A stretch of 64,000 nt of DNA, taken from the NCBI RefSeq assembly GCF_030730925.1, contig NZ_JAVAMB010000011.1:1-64000 (forward strand), read 5' to 3'. The translations under genes were made by a program, and so were the position numbers. Positions within the stretch are counted from its first letter, which is position 1. The number at the start of each line of letters is the position of its first letter. Shown here in pieces: positions 36,262-44,142 of this stretch. The stretch comes from Flavobacterium sp. DG2-3 (GTDB taxonomy: Bacteria; Bacteroidota; Bacteroidia; Flavobacteriales; Flavobacteriaceae). Below the pieces are notes generated by a model. It was not told where the DNA came from and made no database searches. It saw only the letters and a list, made by a program, of their open reading frames with translations.

Positions 36262-36440
36262 TGAGTTGCGATTGTCAGGCTGAGCGAAGTCGAAGCCCAC
36301 GCAAAGTTTGTCAATCCAAGTTTCCATCCAACTTTGTCATTTCGATCGAAGGGAGAAATCACACTAGAAACTCCACAAAAAACATCGCCAATCTTTGTCG
36401 ACAAACTAGTGCGATTTCTCCCTTCGGTCGAAATGACAAA
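36262..36440. repeat. Palindromic repeats: CTGAGCGAAGTCGAAG unit and a 28-bp inverted repeat
   Basis: CTGAGCGAAGTCGAAG (36279-36294) is one copy of a dispersed unit. Next, 28-bp arms 36333-36360 and 36413-36440 pair with one mismatch (core TCATTTCGATCGAAGGGAGA) and continue with CACTAG/CTAGTG. The loop contains CGCCAATCTTTGT, which is repeated exactly in the related element at 57983-58085. The 67-codon frame across this region is only translated repeat. Confidence 0.8.
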
Positions 36441-36470
36441 CTGAACGAAAATATTATGATAAAATGATTA

Positions 36471-36561
36471 TCCTATCCCCGATAGAAGTGCAAATCCTTT
36501 TTTATTTTTTCTTTAAAAATAAAAAAGATTGTAAAGGATAGCGGAATTAGCTCCTAAAAAA
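36471..36561 (+). ncRNA. Structured element copy 1 (candidate Flavo-1 RNA)
   Basis: The 5' block CCCCGATAGAAGTG (36477-36490) and the 3' block GGATAGCGGAATTAGCTCCT (36536-36555) flank a variable A/T hairpin (CTTTTTTATTTTTT pairing with AAAAATAAAAAAG). Copies 2 (40226) and 3 (58792) share both blocks. CCG of the first block can pair with CGG of the second; in copy 3 these are CCTG and CAGG, a compensatory change. Class membership is from memory of the flavobacterial motif and is unverified. Confidence 0.55.
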
Positions 36562-36598
36562 TATATTTTAGCAGTACCAAATCAAACCCCAAAATAAA

Positions 36599-37051
36599 AT
36601 GAAATTCACAATTACCTTATCAACTCTACTCCTACTATTCACAATAAACACTTTCAGCCAAACTATCGCTGATTTAAAATTAAAACCAAAAGAAATTCCG
36701 AAAGGCGGTTATATGGTAAGCGACGGAAATATTTGCATTACGCCTCAAGCTTGCACTTTTTACAATGATATCGAAACTTATGCGAACATTGTCGGAACGG
36801 TAAAAAGTAAATCTATTCAGAGTTTTAAAAGTAAAGCAGACCGCGGTTCTATTATGTATTTTGAGTTTGAACACGTTTTTAAAGGCGATAGATTCCTTCA
36901 AGGATTATTATGGGGAAAAACTGGCGAGCCAACAGCTGAACATCCAGAAGAATATCTGGCAAAAGGAAAATTTCTTGTTATTTGGAGTTTGCAGCCAGAT
37001 AGTCCGCTAAAAGAGAAATCGGAAACTAAAGTTGAAGCAATTTTAAAATAA
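36599..37051 (+). CDS. Unknown exported protein
   Basis: The 150-residue protein has a signal peptide (MKFTITLSTLLLLFTINTFSQ) and a mature part I cannot assign. It contains a Cys pair in DGNICITPQACTFY that could form a disulfide, then a beta-rich stretch (YANIVGTVKSKSIQSF, IMYFEFEHVFKGD, GKFLVIWSL), which resembles small OB- or NTR-like modules. It lies 15 bp before an unknown lipoprotein gene, and both probably form an operon that begins after the structured element at 36471. Confidence 0.7.
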   Translation: MKFTITLSTLLLLFTINTFSQTIADLKLKPKEIPKGGYMVSDGNICITPQACTFYNDIETYANIVGTVKSKSIQSFKSKADRGSIMYFEFEHVFKGDRFLQGLLWGKTGEPTAEHPEEYLAKGKFLVIWSLQPDSPLKEKSETKVEAILK

Positions 37052-37066
37052 AAAATACTATTTAAT

Positions 37067-37603
37067 ATGAAAAAAACACTTCTTATTTTTATTTCTATTT
37101 TGGCAATAAGCTGTACCAATGACGATAAGACTCCTGAAACTGATAAGACTTCTATAAATCTCGTAACAGGAGTTAATTTTAGACAAACTACAGACGATAT
37201 GGGATTAAAACTAGGAAACCCAAATACCCTTGTAAACAAAAAGTTTTTAATTTATCCTAATCCCGCGCGCAATAATAATATGCTTTATATTTCGGCGCAA
37301 GGAGACATTACAGAAATATGGTTTGTTCCTGCAACTCCAGAAAAAGTTTATCAAAGTGTTGACTTCAGCACTATTTTAAAAAACAACTTATATAGCGAAC
37401 AATCTATTATATCAAGTTCCGAACTTTCTTTCAATGAATTATCTACAAGCAATCCTAAACTTGATATAAAAACTCTTGACAAAGGTTATTATAAAATTTT
37501 CGTTAAAATTGAAGGTACTATTTATTGGGATAATCTATATGTTTATACTGACGCTGAAGACAATGAGGAGGATTTTAACAAACTTCAGAATTTTTGGAAA
37601 TAA
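37067..37603 (+). CDS. Unknown lipoprotein
   Basis: The 178-residue product has a lipoprotein signal (MKKTLLIFISILAISC, Cys16) followed by a charged linker (TNDDKTPETDK). The segment FLIYPNPARNNNMLYIS (about 62-78) resembles the start of the C-terminal sorting-like beta domains of Bacteroidetes surface proteins, and the rest alternates strands (YKIFVKIEGTIYWDNLYVYT). No enzyme motif is visible. It is 15 bp downstream of the exported protein and likely co-expressed. Confidence 0.7.
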   Translation: MKKTLLIFISILAISCTNDDKTPETDKTSINLVTGVNFRQTTDDMGLKLGNPNTLVNKKFLIYPNPARNNNMLYISAQGDITEIWFVPATPEKVYQSVDFSTILKNNLYSEQSIISSSELSFNELSTSNPKLDIKTLDKGYYKIFVKIEGTIYWDNLYVYTDAEDNEEDFNKLQNFWK

Positions 37604-37667
37604 AGAATTACTTCAAAAGTAGCCACTCACAATTATTTCTTTAATAAAGAAAAATATCCTAAAGGGC

Positions 37668-37793
37668 TTAAGCATTTTTTCGTAAAAACTTAAATAATAA
37701 ATAGAGTATATAATGTAAAAAAACACCAAATACAATCATTAAAAACTGCCACATAAACAACCTAAAGCTGAAATCATTAATTAATTTATCCAT
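37668..37793 (-). CDS. Small single-helix membrane protein (41 residues)
   Basis: An ATG at 37793 on the minus strand opens 41 codons ending in TAA at 37668-37670. The peptide starts MDKLINDFSFRL, contains one strongly hydrophobic helix (about residues 13-36, FMWQFLMIVFGVFLHYILYLLF) and ends with the basic tail KFLRKNA, the topology of a small inner-membrane protein. AAAAAAGATAAA lies just before the ATG. It occupies an otherwise empty gap between plus-strand genes. It could be a chance frame, but the composition is not that of the surrounding spacer. Confidence 0.45.
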   Translation of the reverse strand: MDKLINDFSFRLFMWQFLMIVFGVFLHYILYLLFKFLRKNA

Positions 37794-37872
37794 AATTTTA
37801 TCTTTTTTATGTTTTCATTTTCTAAAGTGTAAATAAAAGAAAAAAATCTTACAATTTTAAAAAATATTCAAA

Positions 37873-38235
37873 ATGAAACCACAAGTACGAATTCTGTTTT
37901 ACTCTATTTTATTCTTTTTATATTTAACTCTAACTCAATTTATATTATCATTGGGTGCAGTTATAAAAACAGATCCTTACATCACTTTAGGTTGTGGTTT
38001 TGCGGTTTTAAATCTTATTTACGCTTTTTTTGGTTTGAAATGGAAACCGCTTTTAAATATAATTTGTGCTGTCGGAATCGCAGCCTTATCTTTATTTCTG
38101 GCTTTGCAGTTTACCAATTTGCATTTGGTTATAGATTACGATCCGTATCAGGTAAAAACGGCCATATTTGCCAATGCTGTTTTTTCTATTATTTTTTGGG
38201 AGATTTTGTATCAGATAAAGGTAAGAAAACAATAA
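37873..38235 (+). CDS. Unknown small integral membrane protein
   Basis: This 120-residue protein has four predicted membrane segments (about 7-27, 36-52, 58-78 and 95-114) joined by short loops, and a basic C-terminus (KVRKQ). I see no motif that assigns it to a transporter or enzyme family. It is followed directly by a REPIN-like element and seems monocistronic. Confidence 0.7.
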   Translation: MKPQVRILFYSILFFLYLTLTQFILSLGAVIKTDPYITLGCGFAVLNLIYAFFGLKWKPLLNIICAVGIAALSLFLALQFTNLHLVIDYDPYQVKTAIFANAVFSIIFWEILYQIKVRKQ

Positions 38236-38240
38236 TTTAT

Positions 38241-38368
38241 TCAATTGCTGACAGCTTTAGCTGGCGGAAAAATACAGGACGAAATAGGCTTTAGCCAAAA
38301 CTCTAAAAGTTTGGCTAAAGCCTTTTCTTTTTTCACTAACCACACCTCCAGCTAAAGCTGGAGTCAAT
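38241..38368. repeat. Second copy of the GGCTTTAGCC / CCTCCAGCT composite element
   Basis: An inner perfect 13-bp inverted repeat (38287-38299 with 38310-38322) is identical to that at 17067-17119. The outer arms (AGCTTTAGCTGG at 38253-38264 with CCTCCAGCTAAAGCTGGAG at 38345-38363, flanked by CAATT) match the 17018-17167 arms with decay in the left arm. Thus the core is preserved while the outer stem has begun to diverge. Confidence 0.82.
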
Positions 38369-38464
38369 TCACTTTTTTATTTACAACTTTATCGCTCTAT
38401 TAGAATTAAATAAACTTAAAAAATAATTCATTAGTTTTACTTTAAGTATTTAAAAATCAAACTC

Positions 38465-39625
38465 ATGAAACGACATCCATCAATAGACATTGTTCGCGGA
38501 ATTGTAATGATTATTATGGCGCTGGATCATGTTCGGGATTTGATGCATGTCGATTCGATTACCCAAAGTCCGACCGATTTGGCGACAACTTCTCCATTAT
38601 TATTTTTCACAAGATGGATTACACATCTGTGCGCGCCAATTTTTGTCTTTCTGGCAGGAACTTCGGTTTATCTTTCGCTTCAAAATAAAAATAATCTTGC
38701 TGAGAAAAGACAGGATTTAATTAAAAGAGGATTTTGGCTAATTTTCCTAGAATTTACCGTTGTCAATTTCGGATTGTTCTTTGATATTGGTTTTCATACA
38801 CTATTATTTGAGGTCATCGCCGCGATAGGTTTTGGTTTTATAATCTTAGGGTTGTTACTAAAAATCAGTTCCAGAACATTAGGGATTATTGGCCTAATCA
38901 TAATTGTTTGTCATAACCTTTTGCCTGTAATTCCGTTTGCCGAAAACTCGGTTGTAAAAGCTATTTTATCACCATTTTTTGCCCCAGTAGTTTTTCCTTT
39001 TTCAGAAAGAGCTTTTATAATGGGCTATCCTCCGATTCCCTGGCTCGGAATTATGCTGATTGGTTTTGCAACAGGAAAATTCTTTGCGTTGGAAGCAGAA
39101 AAGAGAAAACGACTTTTTATCAAAATAGGCCTAAGTTCATTGACGCTATTTGTTATCCTCAGATTGATTAATGTTTATGGCGATCCCGCATTATGGACTT
39201 CGCAGAAAGATTCGGTTTTTACCTTTTTGTCTTTTATGAACCTTACCAAATACCCACCTTCTCTTCTATTTTGCTTCGCCACTTTAGGAATAATGTTTTT
39301 ACTTCTGGCTTTTGCAGAACAATTTCAAAACAGCATTAAAAAAGTGACTTTGGTTTACGGAAAAGTACCTTTGTTTTATTTCGTCATTCATTTTTATGTC
39401 ATTCATATTCTCACGCTAATCATGCTTTTTGCCCAAGGTTTCAATTGGTCACAATTTGAATTTGCTTCGGGAACTTTTGGCAGACCTAAAAATTTAGAAA
39501 GCGGATTGCCTCTTTTGGCTATTTATTTGATCTGGATAGCCGTAGTGGCATTACTTTATAAACCTTGTGTCTGGTTTGGAAAATACAAAGCCGAAAATCA
39601 ACATTGGTGGCTGAAATATGTTTAG
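38465..39625 (+). CDS. DUF1624 / HGSNAT-like membrane acyltransferase
   Basis: The 386-residue membrane protein starts with the family signature SIDIVRGIVMIIMALDHVRD (about 6-25) and has around ten membrane helices. This N-terminal pattern is shared by DUF1624 proteins, which belong with the heparan-alpha-glucosaminide N-acetyltransferase group that moves acetyl groups across membranes to glycans. His22 in ALDHVRD is a likely key residue. The acceptor is unknown. It is preceded by a repeat element and stands alone. Confidence 0.82.
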   Translation: MKRHPSIDIVRGIVMIIMALDHVRDLMHVDSITQSPTDLATTSPLLFFTRWITHLCAPIFVFLAGTSVYLSLQNKNNLAEKRQDLIKRGFWLIFLEFTVVNFGLFFDIGFHTLLFEVIAAIGFGFIILGLLLKISSRTLGIIGLIIIVCHNLLPVIPFAENSVVKAILSPFFAPVVFPFSERAFIMGYPPIPWLGIMLIGFATGKFFALEAEKRKRLFIKIGLSSLTLFVILRLINVYGDPALWTSQKDSVFTFLSFMNLTKYPPSLLFCFATLGIMFLLLAFAEQFQNSIKKVTLVYGKVPLFYFVIHFYVIHILTLIMLFAQGFNWSQFEFASGTFGRPKNLESGLPLLAIYLIWIAVVALLYKPCVWFGKYKAENQHWWLKYV

Positions 39626-39705
39626 ATTTATATCTCGATATAAAATTTTATTTAAACTTAATGCAAATGGATTCAGCAGGTATAAACTTTTAAACTATTT
39701 TGAAT

Positions 39706-40176
39706 ATGAAAAGCACAACAGAAATTGCAAATCGTTTCAGAGAAGTCATTTTAAACGGAACTTGGATTGCAAATACCAATTTTAAAGATCAGCTTGAAAA
39801 TCTAGATTGGAAAATTGCGGTGAGTCCGGTTGAGAATTTAAATACAATTGCGGTTTTGGCGCAGCATATTCATTATTACATCAACGGGATCAATCAGGTT
39901 TTTAAAGGTGGGACACTCGATATTAAAGACAAATTTAGTTTTGATTTTCCGCCAATTCATTCGCAAGAACAATGGAATGCTTTTCTGAATCAGTTTTGGA
40001 ATGATGCCGAAGAATTTGCTTCGCTGGTAGAAAAAATGCCTGACGAAAAACTCGATGAAGGTTTTGTAGATGTTAAATATGGAACTTACAGAAGAAATAT
40101 CGAAGCTATGATTGAGCACAGTTATTATCATTTAGGACAAATTGTTTTGATTAAAAAGTTATTGCTAAAAGCCTAA
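39706..40176 (+). CDS. DinB-like metal-binding protein
   Basis: The 156-residue protein shows DinB-family features: VLAQHIHYYINGINQVFKGG with His around residue 48, and MIEHSYYHLGQIVLIKKLLL at the C-terminus giving the two further His ligands. ATG 39706 is used; the in-frame TTG 6 bp upstream is unlikely. The sequence differs clearly from the DinB-like protein at 12859. The function in Bacteroidetes is not known. Confidence 0.82.
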   Translation: MKSTTEIANRFREVILNGTWIANTNFKDQLENLDWKIAVSPVENLNTIAVLAQHIHYYINGINQVFKGGTLDIKDKFSFDFPPIHSQEQWNAFLNQFWNDAEEFASLVEKMPDEKLDEGFVDVKYGTYRRNIEAMIEHSYYHLGQIVLIKKLLLKA

Positions 40177-40225
40177 AGCTGTCGAAAGCCGTTGTTATGT
40201 TTCTTATAAAAAACAAAATTTATAA

Positions 40226-40315
40226 TCTAGCCCCGATGGGAGCGGCATCCTTTTATGGCGGGGTTCGCCATAAAAGATATAGCGGACAGCGGGACAGGTG
40301 CTTCCTATGAAAAAC
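40226..40315 (+). ncRNA. Structured element copy 2 (candidate Flavo-1 RNA)
   Basis: TAGCCCCGATGGGAGCGG begins the element; a perfect hairpin CTTTTATGGCG / CGCCATAAAAG fills the centre (40249-40276), followed by ATAGCGGACAGCGGGACAGG and GCTTCCTATGAAAAA. CCCG can pair with CGGG, and GGGAGC with GCTTCC. It sits 50 bp after the DinB-like gene and about 87 bp before the next lipoprotein gene, in the same orientation as both. Confidence 0.6.
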
Positions 40316-40401
40316 AGCCTTTCTGCTCCTTAAATAAATTAGAAAAAGGCATAGTTGTTGAAAGTTAAAAAAGATATATTTACACCTTCAAAAAACAGAC
40401 T

Positions 40402-41589
40402 ATGCAAAAAATTACTTTTCTATTTTCTATATTGTTTTTGGCCTTTTCGTCTTGCGGGGTAAAAACAACACAATCAATGCTTAGCGACGGAAATTATGAT
40501 GGCGCGATTGATCGTGCTGTTGAAGCGCTTCGCACCAAAAAGGATTCTAAAGGCAAACAAGATTATGTTTATTTACTGGAAGAGGCTTTTGCAAAAGCGA
40601 AAGATCGAGACACTCGTAATTTGGAAATGCTGAATAAAGAGAACAATCCTGCAAATGCTGAGCGTATTTATACTACTTATTTACAGCTTAATAACCGTCA
40701 GGAAAAAATTAGGCCGATTTTGCCTTTGCCTTTATTGAAGCAGGGGAAAAATGCGTATTTTCCTTTTGAAAATTATTCTGATGAGCTTGTAAACAGTAAA
40801 AATGCTCTTTCTAAATATTTGTACGAGAATGCTTCGGCTCTTTTGAAATCGAATAATAAAATGGATTTTAGAAAAGCTTACGATGATTTTGCTTATTTGG
40901 AAAGTATTAATCCAGGCTACAAAAACACAAAAAAGCTGATGGATGATGCGCTTTTTAAAGGGACTGATTTTGTAGACGTTTATGCTAAAAACGAAACGAA
41001 TATGGTGATTCCGAAAGTCCTTCAAGAAGATTTATTGGATTTTAAAACCTACGGATTGAACGATAAATGGACAGTTTATCACAGTTCTAGACAAAAAAAT
41101 GTGACATACGATTACAGTCTGATTCTGAGTTTTAGACAGATTGCTATTTCGCCAGAACAGATTAAGGAGAAGGAATTTATTAAAGAAAGACAGGTAAAAG
41201 ACGGGGTAAAAACACTTTTGGACAGTCGCGGAAGGCCTGTAAAAGATAGTTTAGGCAAAGAAATTAAAGTAGATAATTATAAAACGCTTCGTGCAACGGT
41301 GTATGAATTCAGGCAATTTAAATCTTGTTTGGTAACGGCAAAAGTTGATTATATAGATTTAAAAAGCAATCAGTTAGTTCAGACTTTCCCAATTAGCAGC
41401 GAGTATGTTTTTGAAAATGTTTATTCGACTTACAAAGGAAACAGAGGTGCTTGCGACGATAATTATTTAGCTTATTTTGACAGACGTGCTGTTGCGTTTC
41501 CGAATAACGAACAGATGGTTTTTGATACAGGTGAAGACCTGAAAACCAAGCTAAAAGACATCATTGTAAAAAATAAATTTAGAAGATAA
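40402..41589 (+). CDS. Unknown TPR-like lipoprotein
   Basis: The 395-residue product has a lipoprotein signal (MQKITFLFSILFLAFSSC, Cys18). Residues 25-60 (MLSDGNYDGAIDRAVEALRTKKDSKG then a second helix) look like one tetratricopeptide-type helix pair, with another near 145-180. The C-terminal half is beta-rich (YDYSLILSFRQIAISPEQI, TLRATVYEFRQFKSCLVTAKVDYID) and probably periplasmic or surface-exposed. No catalytic motif is seen. It is monocistronic, with a terminator 25 bp after the stop. Confidence 0.72.
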   Translation: MQKITFLFSILFLAFSSCGVKTTQSMLSDGNYDGAIDRAVEALRTKKDSKGKQDYVYLLEEAFAKAKDRDTRNLEMLNKENNPANAERIYTTYLQLNNRQEKIRPILPLPLLKQGKNAYFPFENYSDELVNSKNALSKYLYENASALLKSNNKMDFRKAYDDFAYLESINPGYKNTKKLMDDALFKGTDFVDVYAKNETNMVIPKVLQEDLLDFKTYGLNDKWTVYHSSRQKNVTYDYSLILSFRQIAISPEQIKEKEFIKERQVKDGVKTLLDSRGRPVKDSLGKEIKVDNYKTLRATVYEFRQFKSCLVTAKVDYIDLKSNQLVQTFPISSEYVFENVYSTYKGNRGACDDNYLAYFDRRAVAFPNNEQMVFDTGEDLKTKLKDIIVKNKFRR

Positions 41590-41610
41590 TTATATAACAC
41601 GCTTATAATA

Positions 41611-41641
41611 AAAAAGATGCATTTTTGATGCATCTTTTTTT
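41611..41641 (+). terminator. Terminator after the TPR-like lipoprotein
   Basis: AAAAAGATGCA (41611-41621) pairs with TGCATCTTTTT, followed by more T; the loop is 6-7 nt. Confidence 0.85.
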
Positions 41642-41680
41642 GTTTAAGTTCTTTTCATTAAAAAAAATCTCAGTTTTAAA

Positions 41681-41724
41681 TTGCGCAACCAAAAAGTTGC
41701 GTATATTTGCAACTGATTAGTTGC
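41681..41724 (+). promoter_or_regulatory. Promoter and double operator of the ArsR-AHSA1 operon
   Basis: TTG 41681-41683 and TATATTTG 41702-41709 form a promoter with an 18-bp spacer. The spacer is filled by the inverted repeat CGCAAC-N6-GTTGCG (41684-41701), and GCAACT-N4-AGTTGC (41709-41724) follows over the expected transcription start. Both share the half-site GCAAC/GTTGC. The position fits repression by the ArsR-type protein encoded 20 bp downstream; the link is inferred. Confidence 0.65.
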
Positions 41725-41743
41725 TAATTAATGTTTTAAAAAA

Positions 41744-42070
41744 ATGAAAAGAGATATTTTTCAAGCAATTGCCGATCCGACGAGAAGGGCAATATTAGTT
41801 TTGATTTCTTCGAGTGCATTGACGCCAAATGCCATTGCGGAGCAGTTTCAAACTACAAGACAGGCTGTCTCTAAACACATTAAAATATTGAATGAATGTG
41901 ATTTATTGGAAGAAAAGAAATTGGGCAGAGAAATTTATTATCAGCTCAAAATTGATAAAATGAAAGAAATCGATCAATGGTTGGAACAATTTAAGGCAAT
42001 TTGGGAACAGCGTTTTAGTCAATTGGATCAAGTATTAATGAATTTAAAATCTAAAGAAAATGGAAAGTAA
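41744..42070 (+). CDS. ArsR-family HTH regulator
   Basis: The 108-residue winged-helix protein has the ArsR/SmtB layout: IFQAIADPTRRAILVLISSS at the start, the recognition helix region TPNAIAEQFQTTRQAVSKHIKIL (about 28-50) and the wing LLEEKKLGREIYYQLK. It lacks the Cys-rich metal motif ELCVCDL, so it belongs to the subgroup paired with AHSA1 genes rather than the metal sensors. Its stop overlaps the next gene by 11 bp, so translation is coupled. It probably represses this operon through the paired sites at 41684-41724. Confidence 0.9.
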   Translation: MKRDIFQAIADPTRRAILVLISSSALTPNAIAEQFQTTRQAVSKHIKILNECDLLEEKKLGREIYYQLKIDKMKEIDQWLEQFKAIWEQRFSQLDQVLMNLKSKENGK

Positions 42071-42563
42071 TCTATTAATGAATTTTTCGATTGACAAGGA
42101 AAACAAAATGGTAAATATTAAACGAGAATTTGACGCTCCTCTTTCGGACGTATGGTCTGCATGGACAGAAGCCGAAATATTAGATCAGTGGTGGGCGCCG
42201 CTTCCGTTTAAATCTGAAACCAAAATAATGGAATTTAAAGAAGGCGGCAGAAGACTTTATGCAATGGTTGGACCAGAAGATCAAAAACGCTGGAGCACTT
42301 TTGACTACAGCTCAATATCGCCAAAAACAAACTTTAAATATGCTGCCACTTTTTGTGACGCTGACGGAAATCCCAATTCAGAATTTGGAAGTTCATATTG
42401 GGATATCAATTTTTCTGAAAAAGGTGAAAGAACAATTGTTGATATCGCCATAACCAGAGACAGTCTGGAAGATTTACTGAAAATAGTTGAGATGGGCTTT
42501 AAAGAAGGCATGACGGCAACTATGAAAACTTTGGATACTATTTTTGAAAGTAGAAAGAAATAA
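42060..42563 (+). CDS. AHSA1-type SRPBCC protein, first copy
   Basis: The 167-residue protein belongs to the Activator of Hsp90 ATPase homolog 1-like (AHSA1) SRPBCC family: VNIKREFDAPLSDVWSAWTE, LDQWWAPLPFKSET, EFKEGGRRLYAMVGPE and a C-terminal amphipathic helix (KEGMTATMKTLDTIFES). The fold makes a deep hydrophobic pocket for lipids or small molecules; no Hsp90 link is implied in bacteria. Its start overlaps the ArsR gene by 11 bp. The next gene is a close paralogue 29 bp downstream. Confidence 0.88.
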   Translation: MESNLLMNFSIDKENKMVNIKREFDAPLSDVWSAWTEAEILDQWWAPLPFKSETKIMEFKEGGRRLYAMVGPEDQKRWSTFDYSSISPKTNFKYAATFCDADGNPNSEFGSSYWDINFSEKGERTIVDIAITRDSLEDLLKIVEMGFKEGMTATMKTLDTIFESRKK

Positions 42564-42592
42564 AATTAACGTCGAATTAAAATCTTAAGAAT

Positions 42593-43093
42593 ATGAAAAA
42601 TAATCTTTTAATGGATTTTACCGTAAACAAAGAAACGAATACGGTACATGTAAAACGCGAATTTAATGCATCGCTGCCTCAAGTTTGGTCAGCGTGGACA
42701 GAACCTCAAATTCTGGATTTGTGGTGGGCGCCAGCTCCGTGGAAATCGGAAACAAAAAGCATGGAATTTAAGGAAGGCGGACGAAGATTATACGCAATGG
42801 TTGGTCCTGAAGGTGAAGAACATTGGGCACTTGCAGATTACACTTCGATAGATGCGAAAACAAATGTAAAATGGTTGGATGCTTTTTGCGACAGCGAAGG
42901 AAATTTAAACAACGAGTTGCCGCGTTCTGACTGGGATGTTACGTTCGCTGAAAAGGAAGGCTCTACTTTTGTTGATGTGGTAATTAAACATGAAAAACTT
43001 TCTGACCTGGAAGCGATCCTACAAATGGGCTTTAAAGAAGGTTTCACTATTGCTATGGAAGGTTTGGATAAAATTTTTGAAGAGAAAGCATAA
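42593..43093 (+). CDS. AHSA1-type SRPBCC protein, second copy
   Basis: This 166-residue protein is a tandem paralogue of the preceding gene. They align over their full length: VHVKREFNASLPQVWSAWTE, LDLWWAPAPWKSET, EFKEGGRRLYAMVGPEGEEHW and MGFKEGFTIAMEGLDKIFEE. Pocket-lining positions differ (FKYAATFCDADG against VKWLDAFCDSEG), which suggests different ligands after duplication. It is the last gene of the ArsR operon. Confidence 0.88.
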   Translation: MKNNLLMDFTVNKETNTVHVKREFNASLPQVWSAWTEPQILDLWWAPAPWKSETKSMEFKEGGRRLYAMVGPEGEEHWALADYTSIDAKTNVKWLDAFCDSEGNLNNELPRSDWDVTFAEKEGSTFVDVVIKHEKLSDLEAILQMGFKEGFTIAMEGLDKIFEEKA

Positions 43094-43146
43094 TTATTTC
43101 TGAAATCAAAAAAATAAAGGTCAGTGTAAAAAATTTGAACTGCTAT

Positions 43147-43154
43147 TAAATTTG
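43147..43154 (+). promoter_or_regulatory. -7 box of the second exported esterase
   Basis: TAAATTTG matches TAnnTTTG, 35 bp before the ATG at 43189. Confidence 0.4.
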
Positions 43155-43188
43155 TATTTTCGTTAGATAAAATATTTATTTACTATCA

Positions 43189-44058
43189 ATGAACAGATTT
43201 TTTGCTCTGATCTTTTTGCTTATTTGCCAAACTACGTTATTCAGCCAAAAGAATAAAACTAAAACCGTAGAAACTTCAAAACCTTTTGTACTAGGCGTTA
43301 TTGACGAAATTCAATCGAAAGAATTAAACGAAAAAAGAATTCTAAACATTTATCTTCCTGAAGGTTATAATCCTGCTGAAGCTACAAAATATCCTGTTAT
43401 TTATTTATTGGACGGTTCTGCCAATGAAGATTTTATCCATATTTCTGGACTAGTTCAGTTTAATAGTTTTGAATGGATCAATCAGGTTCCGAAATCTATT
43501 GTTGTGGGTATTGCAACCGTAGACCGCAGAAGAGATTTTACTTTTCCAACAACTGTTGAAAAGGACAAAAGTCGTTTTCCAACTACTGGCCATTCTGATC
43601 AGTTTATTGCTTTTATCGAAAAAGAATTACAGCCTTTTATGGATAAAAACTATAAAACCAATGAATCTAAAACCATAATTGGCCAATCTCTAGGCGGATT
43701 ATTAGAGACTGAAATCTTGCTTAAAAAGCCATTTCTTTTTAATAAATATGTTATTGTGAGTCCGAGTTTGTGGTGGAATAACGGTTCAATATTGGATTTG
43801 GATTCAGAAATTCTAAAAGCGAATTTTAGTCAAAAAACAGAAATTTATGTCGCAGTAGGAAAAGAAGGTTTAGCTCCAACCGCAATGCCACGAGTTATGG
43901 AAGTTGACGCCAACTTACTGACAGAAAAACTAAAAGAATCTAAAAGTAAAAACATCAAAGTCTATTTTGATTATTTTCCTGAAGAAAACCACGGAACGAT
44001 TCTGCATCCTGCTGTTGCCAATTCTTTTAAGTTCTTTTATCCAACAGTTAAAGAATAG
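43189..44058 (+). CDS. Exported esterase-like alpha/beta hydrolase
   Basis: The 289-residue protein has a signal peptide (MNRFFALIFLLICQTTLFSQ) and a putative esterase (IroE/EstD-like) domain: RILNIYLPEGYNPAEATKYPVIYLLDGS, nucleophile IIGQSLGG with Ser167, and a late His in PEENHGTILHPA. It resembles the exported hydrolase at 19721 in layout but not closely in sequence. The substrate could be an acylated sugar, a siderophore ester or another ester. It is monocistronic. Confidence 0.85.
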   Translation: MNRFFALIFLLICQTTLFSQKNKTKTVETSKPFVLGVIDEIQSKELNEKRILNIYLPEGYNPAEATKYPVIYLLDGSANEDFIHISGLVQFNSFEWINQVPKSIVVGIATVDRRRDFTFPTTVEKDKSRFPTTGHSDQFIAFIEKELQPFMDKNYKTNESKTIIGQSLGGLLETEILLKKPFLFNKYVIVSPSLWWNNGSILDLDSEILKANFSQKTEIYVAVGKEGLAPTAMPRVMEVDANLLTEKLKESKSKNIKVYFDYFPEENHGTILHPAVANSFKFFYPTVKE

Positions 44059-44068
44059 ATTTTTTTAT

Positions 44069-44125
44069 TGTGAAATGTAAAATGTGAAAAGTAAAAGATC
44101 CCATTTTCACATTTTACATTTCACA
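44069..44125. terminator. Bidirectional terminator-like inverted repeat between esterase and comM
   Basis: A perfect 22-bp inverted repeat (44069-44090 with 44104-44125; TGTGAAATGTAAAATGTGAA type) with a 13-nt loop lies between the two convergent genes. It is A/T-rich and lacks a G/C core, so it may be a repeat rather than an efficient terminator. Confidence 0.55.
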
Positions 44126-44142
44126 TTTTACATTTTACAATT

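Noticed and set aside
36261..36467. A 68-codon plus-strand reading frame
   Set aside because: It is made of two palindromic repeats; the translation has no consistent composition and similar repeats at 57983 are not open in the same way.
41744..42070. Arsenic or metal resistance role for the ArsR-like gene
   Set aside because: The metal-binding Cys motif of ArsR/SmtB sensors is missing and the partners are AHSA1 proteins, not efflux or reductase genes.
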